A DNA stretch of 35,833 nucleotides from Chara braunii (taxonomy: Eukaryota > Streptophyta > Charophyceae > Charales > Characeae). Location: the NCBI GenBank assembly GCA_003427395.1, contig BFEA01000155.1:1606834-1642666 (forward strand), given 5' to 3'. The notes beneath the pieces were generated by a model that saw only the letters and a list, made by a program, of their open reading frames with translations, was not told the DNA's origin and searched no databases. Within the stretch, counting starts at the first letter, position 1, and each line of letters begins with the position of its first letter. Positions 30,001 through 35,833 of this stretch are shown piece by piece. A program made the position numbers and the translations under genes.

Positions 30001-30640
30001 TTAGCTTTGCGGATATAGGAGAGTAGACGAAAACAATGGTTTTATGAGAATTCCCTCAAAAAATCAAGGAGCAGTTCCTCGACAACACGACGGTCGATAA
30101 GACATTTGGCGAACTCACTATGATCAGGCAGAAACGTTGATCCACTGTCGATGATTTGTCATATGAAGTTGATCGTCTGTTGCAGGTACTTGAATTGAAC
30201 TTACAAGATAACCTGATTCTATATATCTACTCGCGCACACTACCCGAGCCCATACGCGGACAACTTGTGACAAAGGCAAACTCTGATAATTACAACTATC
30301 GGTGATTTCGCGATCTTGCTCTCCAGGGAGAGCAGATAAAGGCGCAACTAAAGGGAACCTACGCATCTATTGTAAGGGGTTGATAGACAAGTGGGTACAA
30401 AAACAGAAAATGGGTCTTATGCAGACAAAAGTGACAGGACCACACTCTCGTCGTCTTCGATGATGATACTTTCGAGAGATGGTCCCTCAAAGAGGCAGGG
30501 GTTGAATCAAGTGGTGGCGGTGAATCCGGAAAGGGTGATGTCATTGCCATGATGGCCAACAAGGGTGACACCAACCGAAACGGTGGATTTAAGAGGAGGA
30601 GGTCACACTCCTTGCTGGAGCATCCTGGCATTGCGTCTGA
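30000..30640 (+). pseudogene. Ty3/gypsy gag relic
   Basis: The frame 30063-30383 reads IKEQFLDNTTVDKTFGELTM, an early stop (30138-30140), STVDDLSYEVDRLLQVLELN, YIYSRTLPEPIRGQLVTKAN, a second stop (30303-30305), then FRDLALQGEQIKAQLKGTYA. This follows the retrotransposon gag domain: FxxxF/L…GSVxxYxxEFxxLxxxL…FxxGLxPxIRxxVxxxxxxxxxxAxxxAxxxE. Upstream RKQWFYE in another frame may be the conserved Trp region. Downstream, GESGKGDVIAMMANKGDTNR and RRRSHSLLEH (in frame with 30549) may be the linker before a zinc knuckle, which is absent. No protease or RT follows on this strand; a MITE cluster begins instead. Gag would have formed the virus-like particle. Confidence 0.65.
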
Positions 30641-30658
30641 TCGATCATGGGAGAAGAT

Positions 30659-30776
30659 GAGGCTTACCCATCTGATGTGCAAAACGAGAATGACTCCTCC
30701 CCTACAACATGGAAAGGTATGTCATATTTTTTGTCTTTTGTGCATGTGGAGATTAGTGGAACTAGGCTCTAATGCT
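30659..30776 (+). mobile_element. Family A MITE, degraded copy A1
   Basis: Contains the 55-bp core (GTGCAAAACGAGAATGACTC…ACAACATGGAAAGG) and the downstream TTTTTGTCTTTTGTGCATGT. The terminal repeats are barely recognisable. Confidence 0.5.
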
Positions 30777-30995
30777 CAAAACTTGAGCAAGGACTTAACG
30801 AACGACAAGGGAACTCTCTCTCTCCTGTTTACGGGTCTCATTGCACTACTCTCCACTCTCCGAATTTGGAGAGTATTTTTATCGCTGCACTATCCGATTC
30901 CCCTAAAAAACCTTCCCATAGCTGTCAGACGCTGCCTTGGAAAAGCACTCTCCGCTGGTGGAGAGTGCCCAGCACTCCCGCAATGGTGGTTTTCC

Positions 30996-31094
30996 GGGGC
31001 AAGGTCCCACTTGCACGGATTAAGAGATTCTGACCGTTGATCTTTGCTATCTACGGTCAATAGCGCTTAATTCGTGTAAGTGGGACCTAGCCCC
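30996..31094. mobile_element. Family B foldback, copy B1
   Basis: GGGGCAAGGTCCCACTTGCA … TAAGTGGGACCTAGCCCC. The whole element is a near-palindrome with inner arms GACCGTTGATC and ACGGTCAATAG. No coding capacity. Confidence 0.85.
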
Positions 31095-31223
31095 CAGACG
31101 GACCTCGGCCCGACCTTCCAAAATGCTCCAAATTGGGAGAGTGTACCTGGAGTCTGGGCGGACATAGTCCAAATCGTGCCTGTCTGCTACCTTCTTCACC
31201 CGAATAGAACGCCTGGTCATTAT

Positions 31224-31345
31224 GGGCCTCGCTGCACTACTCTCCAAATGTGCAAACCGAGAATGAATCTCCTGCTAGAACATGGAAAGATGCACCGGCA
31301 TAGTTTTTGTCTTTTGTGCATGTGGAGAGCAGTGCAGCGAGGCCG
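31224..31345 (+). mobile_element. Family A MITE, copy A2 (122 bp)
   Basis: Terminal inverted repeats GGGCCTCGCTGCACTACTCT(C) / (G)AGAGCAGTGCAGCGAGGCC enclose the 55-bp core (AATGAATCTC…CTAGAACATGGAAAGATGCA). TAT flanks both ends (31221-31223, 31346-31348), a likely 3-bp target-site duplication. Confidence 0.85.
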
Positions 31346-31635
31346 TATAGCCTTATCTGGACTGAAAATTGCACCAATACGACTATAATGACCGGGCGTT
31401 CTATTCGGGTGAAGACAGTTGTGCGGTCAAAAATTGGAGTTCGGACGGAGTCTGGATAGTCAGTGCGGCGGTGAACCCAGAATGACGAATCTGGAGAGCT
31501 TTTCAGCTTTCATAAACCTCTCCGATTTTTCGGAGAGTGGAGGGTAGTGCAGCGAGGCCCTATAACTTGCGGGCATATATTAGGACCCGCCTCCCCAACA
31601 AGAAAAAAAAGAGCAGGAAAAAAAAAGAGAAGGAA

Positions 31636-32022
31636 GCTCGGTTGGTTAGGCACGCAAGTGGCATGCAGGAAGTTGTGGGTTCAAGCCCCATGGCCGCCTG
31701 CGGTGCACTTAGTGCCAACGGACTGTGATAGTCCTTTGGATACCCCTGATCGGTATTAGCGGGGTCTATGACCAACACGGGTGTGAGTGCGGGTGCGAGT
31801 GGGTTGTGTGTGGTGTGTGGGAGAGTGATGGCCATAGCCTCTGCTGCTACTCGATGAGGGGTGGGGGACGATGAGAAAGGGAGGCGCAGCTACTGACAAA
31901 ATGCTCGGTCTTTGCATTAGCCGGACCGCGGCCCCACCCATGGAGGGGCAACATGAATTACCTCTTTTGCGAGGCCCTATGCTTGCAGGGGTCCCCTCTA
32001 TATAGTCTTAGGTAGGTAGGTA
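31636..32022 (+). mobile_element. tRNA-derived SINE
   Basis: The head contains an A-box-like TTGGTTAGGCACG (31642-31654) and a B box GGTTCAAGCCC (31678-31688), about 24 nt apart. The B box sits in a perfect T-arm: stem GTGGG/CCCAT with the 7-nt loop TTCAAGC. The acceptor and anticodon arms of a working tRNA are not formed, so this is a tRNA-derived pol III promoter head. A non-tRNA body follows (GTGCACTTAGTGCCAAC, GATCGGTATTAGCGGGGTC), ending near a short TAGG repeat (32010-32022) that could be the SINE tail. Target-site duplications were not found, and the 3' limit is inferred. Confidence 0.65.
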
Positions 32023-32051
32023 GTGTGAGGTGAATTTGAGAGAAGAATATA

Positions 32052-32075
32052 GCTGCAATACTCTCGAAATGCAGG
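32052..32075. repeat. Solo family A terminal fragment
   Basis: CTGCAATACTCTCGAAATGC, identical to the left end of A3 fifty-odd bases downstream; a stray duplicate of the terminus. Confidence 0.6.
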
Positions 32076-32108
32076 TTTGAGGTTTGACGGGGAGCAAGTC
32101 AACTCTTC

Positions 32109-32235
32109 GGGCCTCGCTGCAATACTCTCGAAATGCAGAAAAATGAAAAACAAATTTATGGTGGTGTATCTTTCCATATTCTAGGGGAAGATTCACTCTC
32201 GTTTTGCACATTTCGAGAGTAGTGCAGCGAGGCCC
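32109..32235 (-). mobile_element. Family A MITE, copy A3 (127 bp)
   Basis: TIRs GGGCCTCGCTGCA(A)TACTCTC / GAGAGTAGTGCAGCGAGGCC enclose the 55-bp core in minus orientation. TTC flanks both ends (32106-32108, 32236-32238). Confidence 0.87.
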
Positions 32236-32341
32236 TTCTGCTGCGCGGCAGCTCGTAGAAGCCGAGCGAAGAAAGCGAGGCAGCAAGCGAGCGAGCAAGG
32301 AAGTTCTTTCCACCGATGGATTAGAAACCTCAGGTCCTCAG

Positions 32342-32438
32342 GGGCTAGGTCCCACTTACACGAATTAAGGGATTTTGACCGTAGATAGCCAAGATCAACG
32401 GCCAGAATATCTTAATCCGTGCCAGTGGGACCTTGCCC
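32342..32438. mobile_element. Family B foldback, copy B2
   Basis: GGGCTAGGTCCCACTTACAC … GCCAGTGGGACCTTGCCC, flanked by CAG on both sides (32339-32341, 32439-32441). Confidence 0.87.
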
Positions 32439-32554
32439 CAGGTCGAGAAAAAGGGATCCTCAGGTTGAGCGGGGAGCAGAAAAAAAGCGCAACCTCATCA
32501 GGTTGAGCGGGGACTTCCGAAAGAACGAGCGAACGCAAGTGGAACGGGACTAAG

Positions 32555-32719
32555 GGCGAGATCCCACTGGCAAAGAGGGTTGGAATAAGTGTCTGAATGT
32601 GGACGTGTTTTGAACAGATATACAGAAAGAGTATCAATCACAAGTTTCTGCACCTCTCCACAAAAAACGTCCAGATTCAGACACTAACTTCAATCCTCTT
32701 TGCCAGTGGGATCTCCCCC
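32555..32719. mobile_element. Family C foldback MITE, 165 bp
   Basis: Arms GGGCGAGATCCCACTGGCAA … TTGCCAGTGGGATCTCCCC extend about 50 bp each, including AGTGTCTGAATGTGGACGT against its complement. TAA flanks both ends (32552-32554, 32720-32722). The TAA target and GGG-start fit PIF/Harbinger (Tourist-like). Confidence 0.87.
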
Positions 32720-32849
32720 TAACTGAAAGTTTAGCGGAGCGGGCGTCAGAAAAAAAAAAGAAACCAAACCTCAGGTTGAGCGGGACGAACTCAAAAGTTT
32801 AGCGGAGCGGCGGAAGTCGGCCAAAAAATAGAGACCTCAGGTTGAGCGG

Positions 32850-32949
32850 GGGCAAGGTCCCACTTGCGCAAATTAGGAGATTTTTCGGCCGTTGATCTTA
32901 GCTATCTTACGGTCAGTGTCTCTTAGTTCGTGCAACTGGGACCTAGCCC
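32850..32949. mobile_element. Family B foldback, copy B3
   Basis: GGGCAAGGTCCCACTTGCGC … GCAACTGGGACCTAGCCC. Flanks CGG and TGG. Abuts B4 directly. Confidence 0.83.
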
Positions 32950-32951
32950 TG

Positions 32952-33040
32952 GGGCTACGTCCCACTTGCACGAATACTGACCGTAGATAGCAAAGATCAA
33001 CGGACGAAATCTCCTAATCCGTGCAAGTGGGACCTTGCCC
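32952..33040. mobile_element. Family B foldback, copy B4 (89 bp)
   Basis: GGGCTACGTCCCACTTGCAC … GTGCAAGTGGGACCTTGCCC, flanked by CTG on both sides (32949-32951, 33041-33043). The left CTG overlaps the last base of B3, so it inserted at or beside the end of B3, or vice versa. Confidence 0.85.
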
Positions 33041-33094
33041 CTGGGCCGGGACTGAAGAAGAAGGAGGGCGAACTCCTCAAGTTGAGGCGAGCGG

Positions 33095-33373
33095 GGGCCA
33101 AGTCCGACTACCGTCTTCCCCCGAGCCTAACGCACCCTGAAAATGAACGTATACAAGGTATGTTTGCGGCCGGATACAGTCAAATGAGGGTGCGTTGTGC
33201 TCGGGGGAAGAAGGTAGCAGCATTGAATTTCCTCAACGTCCGGATCTGGACCTCTTGGCGGAGAGGCGGTGCAGAAAATCGAGCTGAGTTTCCTCAACCG
33301 CACATCTCCACAGACACGTCCACATTCGGCCCTTGAGGAATCTCAACGCTGCTACCTTAGTGGGACTTGGCCA
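33095..33373. mobile_element. Foldback element D, with two internal hairpins
   Basis: Outer ends GGGCCAAGTCC and GGACTTGGCC. Inside, a hairpin pairs 33108-33138 with 33187-33217 (CTACC, CTTCCCCCGAGC, AACGCACCCT), and a second set pairs GGTAGCAGC…TTCCTCAA (from 33213) with TTGAGGAATCTCAACGCTGC (about 33334-33353). Its termini resemble those of families B and C. No clear target-site duplication. Confidence 0.7.
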
Positions 33374-33512
33374 CGGAGTCGAAAAACTCTCGGTGATCGA
33401 TGATAGGCGGGGCCTACAGACTCGAAGATAGAGTGGGGTCTCCTTCTTCTTCTTCTTGTTCTTTTGTTGTTGTTCTTCTTCTTATTATTATTGCCGTAAA
33501 CGACTAAACGAT

Positions 33513-33671
33513 AAATTGGAACAATACAGATAAGTTTTTTTGTTTTTTGTTTTTTTGTTTTTATTTGGCTACAGAGAAGATTAGCATGGCCCTTCTGTTG
33601 CCCAAGGATGACACGCAATAAATCGAGAAATGGTTTCAAAAAAAGAAAAAAGAAAAAAAGAAGAAGAAAAA
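33513..33671 (+). pseudogene. U6 snRNA relic split by a T-rich insert
   Basis: The first part, AAATTGGAACAATACAGATA (33513-33532), matches the U6 5' region (AAATTGGAACGATACAGAGA). A 36-nt T-rich insert (33535-33570) follows. U6 then resumes at ACAGAGAAGATTAGCATGGC (33571-33590), with the ACAGAGA box and AGC triad intact, and continues to CAAGGATGACACGCA and a diverged 3' end (…GAGAAATGGTTTC, 33637). The internal stem-loop (GCCCTTCTGTTGCCCAAGG) is altered. An A-rich tail follows (33638-33671). The insert lies between ACAGATAAG and ACAGAGAAG, a near-perfect 9-bp direct repeat. With the tail and no recognisable TATA or USE upstream, this is a retroposed, later interrupted U6 copy, not a working gene. 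Confidence 0.85.
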
Positions 33672-33759
33672 GGTGAGAGCACGTTGAGCGGTGTCCCGAC
33701 AGGACAGGCACAGGAGATGGCCGGTAACGGGACGCGGGATCAAGAAGTAGTGCGGGAAA

Positions 33760-33881
33760 GGGTATCGCCACACCACTCTCGAAATGTGAAAAATGAAAAT
33801 GAACTTACCGCTAGAACATGACCAGATGCTCCCGCCACAGTTTTGCCTTTTTCACATTTCGAGAGTGGTGTGGCGAGGCGC
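33760..33881 (+). mobile_element. Family A MITE, copy A4 (122 bp)
   Basis: TIRs TCGCCACACCACTCTCGAAA / TTTCGAGAGTGGTGTGGCGA enclose a diverged 55-bp core (AATGAACTTACCGCTAGAAC…). Flanks AAA and TAA. It belongs to a CCACACC subtype shared with A5. Confidence 0.87.
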
Positions 33882-33923
33882 TAAAGAAGTGATGAGTGTG
33901 AGTTGAGCGGGCATGCAGAGTAA

Positions 33924-34045
33924 GGGCCTCGCCACACCACTCTCGAAATGTGAAAACGACAAAAATGTGGTGGGTGCATCTGCCGATGTTCTAGCGGGAC
34001 GTTCATTTTCATTTTGCACATTTCGAGAGTGGTGTGGAGATGCCC
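33924..34045 (-). mobile_element. Family A MITE, copy A5 (122 bp)
   Basis: TIRs GGGCCTCGCCACACCACTCT / AGAGTGGTGTGGAGATGCCC enclose the core in minus orientation. TAA on both sides (33921-33923, 34046-34048), a clean 3-bp target-site duplication of PIF/Harbinger type. Confidence 0.9.
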
Positions 34046-34089
34046 TAAGCAACTGGAGGAGCAATAAAGCTGGAGACGACGCGGTAGCC

Positions 34090-34280
34090 GTTGAGCAAGT
34101 TGAGCGCGCTTGCGCGGGAGCGGTCCCAAATTCGTCCAACTTGAGCCAGTTGAGCAAACTAGTACTTTTTAAGTTTATACCCGTTGAGCAAGTCGAACGA
34201 GAGCGCGCGCTCAATTGCTCAACTTGAGCCAAATTGAGCCAGTGGAGAGTCGAGAGCAAAGGTACTTTTTTAAAGTTTTG
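34090..34280. repeat. Two-unit diverged tandem, period about 93 bp
   Basis: GTTGAGCAAGT at 34090 and 34183, each followed by a CGCGC tract, CAACTTGAGCCA, TTGAGCCAGT or TTGAGCAAACT, then GTACTTTTT…AAGTTT. Built from many TTGAGC words. Confidence 0.65.
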
Positions 34281-34364
34281 AGCGAGAGGGAGCGCGGGTT
34301 GAACTCAAAAAGTCGAGTCAGTTGAGTGACGACGACGCTTAACACATCTGCAGCTTCCCTCGCT

Positions 34365-34850
34365 CGCAGTGTTTGCTCACTCGACTTCCGTGTGCGACGG
34401 GTTCAGTCACTGGACTTTGGACTTCTGTGTGCGACAGGTTAACTCACCCGACTTGTGTGCGAGCGGCTCAGTCGCTCGACTTGTAAGTGCGACAGGCTCG
34501 GTGTGCGAGCGGCTCAGTCACTGGACTTGTATGTGCGACAGGCTCAGTGTGCGAGCTGCTCACGCACTCCTCACCCGACTCGTGTGTGGGACGGGTTCGC
34601 ACACACTCCGAGGGTCGCACATTTGACCTCTGAGTGTGCGACTGGTTCCCGACTCGCTCGAAGCGGGTGCGCTCGTCTTGTGTGTGGGACAGGCTCACAC
34701 ACACTCGGAGGATCGCACATTCGTCTTCTGCATGTGAGCGGTTCGTATTGCACTCGGAGGGACTCGGAGGGACTCGGAGGGTCGCCCACACTCGAGAGTT
34801 CTCATTGTGCGACAGGCTCGTTCACACACACTCGGGAGGATCGCACACAG
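34365..34850. repeat. Degenerate minisatellite of GTGTGCGACAGGCTCAGTC type
   Basis: Words GTGCGACAGG, GTGTGCGAGCGGCTC, CACTGGACTT and CACTCGGAGGNTCGCACA recur every 30-65 bp from about 34375. Near 34755 three 11-mers (GGAGGGACTCG-type) are in direct tandem. Long open frames across it are repeat artefacts. Confidence 0.65.
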
Positions 34851-35499
34851 TCCCCCCCCCATACGCGACAGAGGAGAGAGGGGAGACGCTACGCAAGTCG
34901 ACGAGAGAGGGGGATCTCTCCTATCTCTCCTTCCAAGTTCGTCTTTGGGGGCAGTAGTAACTCTCCTCCCCCATTGTCTTTTTCCACTCTCTCGCTCTCT
35001 CTCTGTCTTTCTCTCTTCTTCTCCTGGTCTTCTCTGCGTTTTTTTTTTGGTTTTTTTGTTTGGGGAATTTACTTGTCTTTGTGCCAAACGCCGATATTTT
35101 TCTTTATCTTTCGTCGGTCTTTTCTTTGTCTTTCTGTGTAAACCCCCGACTTCATCAATCATCTTGCTCCTCGACGTGATCAATCATCTTGCTCGCCGAC
35201 GTCATCAATCATCTTGCGCCCCGACGTCATCAATCATCTTGCGCCCGACGTCATTGGTTATCCTCCGCTGTACCGTATGTGAGAGCGACCAGGGGGATTG
35301 TTTAAGCTGTCGCACAAGTTGGTCTGTCGGCGAAGGGCTAGCGCGGGTGGGGGAGGAGGGGGGGGAGGAGGAGGGGGGGGACGGCGTTTCCGCACTGGAG
35401 GGGAGAGGACAGGAAAATTGTATAGCCGAGGGACTCCCAGCTCGTGCCGTTTGTCTCTTAGCGATCATCGAGAGGCAGCGAGCGAGCTCCGTAGCCTGA
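34807..35499 (+). CDS. Doubtful 230-codon open frame at the right edge
   Basis: The frame starts in a minisatellite, passes a polypyrimidine stretch that gives a Leu/Phe/Ser-rich hydrophobic run, then the 25-bp tandem repeats and a G-rich tract. There is no domain; CTVCESDQGDCLSC has a few Cys but no known spacing. The features it crosses (CT-rich, ACGT repeats, G-rich, then CA/AT mix) look more like a promoter or 5' leader of something to the right than a coding exon. Confidence 0.1.
   Translation: MRQARSHTLGRIAHSPPPIRDRGERGDATQVDERGGSLLSLLPSSSLGAVVTLLPHCLFPLSRSLSVFLSSSPGLLCVFFLVFLFGEFTCLCAKRRYFSLSFVGLFFVFLCKPPTSSIILLLDVINHLARRRHQSSCAPTSSIILRPTSLVILRCTVCESDQGDCLSCRTSWSVGEGLARVGEEGGEEEGGDGVSALEGRGQENCIAEGLPARAVCLLAIIERQRASSVA
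35154..35252. repeat. Four-unit 25-bp tandem repeat with ACGT cores
   Basis: ATCAATCATCTTGCNCC plus CGACGTC repeated at 35154, 35179, 35204 and 35229 (spacing 25, 25, 25; last unit 24). Each unit holds GACGTCAT or GACGTGAT, close to the TGACGTCA/TGACG element bound by bZIP factors. Confidence 0.9.
35345..35392. repeat. G-rich tract, potential G-quadruplex
   Basis: GGGGGAGGAGG and several runs of G (3 to 8) within 45 bp on the plus strand, enough for an intramolecular quadruplex. Confidence 0.6.
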
Positions 35500-35833
35500 C
35501 TCCGGAAGCTTTAGAGCTTTCTGACTATACACTTAGTTCATTTACCCATTTAGCTAATTAGCTAATTACTATTTAGCTGTATAGGTGTTTAGCAGTGGCG
35601 ATGCATCAGAAGTAGGAGAGGGATAGGAGGGGAGTAAACGCCATAGGAAGAAGGGCTGTTGTGTACTTTATACGGACTAGCTGCGGGGGTGGTTTTGCAA
35701 AGAGGAGTAGCTAGCTAGCTTCATCTGTAGGCAAGCAAAGAAGCTGTGCAGGTAGTGAGGCCGCCGCATTGAGGGGGCGTTCTACGGAACAAGCAAGGAG
35801 TAGAGAGGAGAGAAGGGAGAGGGGGGTGAATTG
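35393..35833. other. Unassigned right end
   Basis: Contains TAGCTAATTAGCTAATTA (35552-35569) and a GCTAGCTAGCT stretch near 35709. No gene recognised before the window ends. Confidence 0.3.

Larger units (their letters stand above)
30833..31560. mobile_element. Foldback element E, 728 bp, with nested elements B1 and A2
   Basis: The ends match in inverted orientation over 30 bp (30833-30862 against 31531-31560, 26 of 30 identical by eye): GGGYCTCRYTGCACTACYCT then CCACTCTCCG. The termini are the same as in family A, so E may be a longer relative or a composite bounded by two A-type ends. Inside are a family B element (30996-31094) and an inverted pair (about 31193-31223 and 31388-31417, CTTCACCCGAATAGAACGCC type) that encloses A2. 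Short secondary hairpins around CTCTCCACTCTCCG and GAGAGTGC also occur. Flanking triplets are TAC (left) and TAT (right). Confidence 0.7.

Noticed and set aside
31636-31710. Functional tRNA gene
   Set aside because: Only the T-arm and box elements hold; acceptor and anticodon stems do not pair, and a long non-tRNA body follows.
35154-35252. CRISPR array
   Set aside because: The units are head-to-tail with no spacers; it is a simple tandem repeat.

Overview
This is nuclear DNA from a eukaryote, most likely a streptophyte (plant or charophyte alga). The evidence is three plant-type Aurora kinase gene fragments, a Ty3/gypsy chromovirus with a C-terminal chromodomain, Tourist-like MITEs, a tRNA-derived SINE, a U6 snRNA relic and very long dinucleotide arrays. 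An assembly gap (positions 17741-18119, all N) shows it is a draft sequence. A repeat-rich charophyte such as Chara would fit, but nothing here proves the genus. I found no intact protein-coding gene. Every recognisable coding sequence is broken.

Layout. 0-1.5 kb: three Aurora-kinase-like fragments, one on the minus strand and two on the plus strand. 2.1-6.8 kb: tandem repeats (one with repeated CACGTG boxes), a hammerhead-ribozyme-like core at 2.9 kb, a three-unit ~205-bp tandem repeat at 4.5-5.1 kb and many microsatellites. 6.4-6.65 kb: first copies of a dispersed ~55-bp core repeat. 7-9.6 kb: diverged duplications and weak coding relics. 10.4-11.8 kb: a three-unit ~122-bp repeat, then an array of ten quasi-palindromic motifs. 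12-15 kb: C-rich, unassigned. 15.8 and 28.65 kb: the same 26-bp palindrome in opposite orientations. 17.2-18.6 kb: tandem copies of the 55-bp core fused to GT, GA and T arrays, around the gap. 19.5-24.65 kb: retroelement territory with a 225-bp foldback element, a reverse transcriptase fragment and a degenerate chromovirus (protease, RT, RNase H, integrase, chromodomain) on the minus strand. 25-29 kb: AT-rich, with purine tracts and one unidentified coding relic. 29.3-30.65 kb: a broken gag on the plus strand. 30.66-34.05 kb: a dense nest of foldback elements (families A-E), a SINE and an interrupted U6 relic. 34.05-35.83 kb: minisatellites and a four-unit 25-bp repeat with ACGT cores.

No pathway operates here. 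The window reads as a transposon graveyard. The least ordinary features are (i) one ~55-bp core sequence shared between Tourist-like MITEs and microsatellite-bearing tandem units, (ii) the ten-motif hairpin array at 11 kb, (iii) the foldback nest at 30.8-33.4 kb with readable target-site duplications, (iv) the U6 relic split by a T-rich insert between 9-bp repeats, and (v) the hammerhead-like core. All calls come from reading the sequence by eye; no database search was run.
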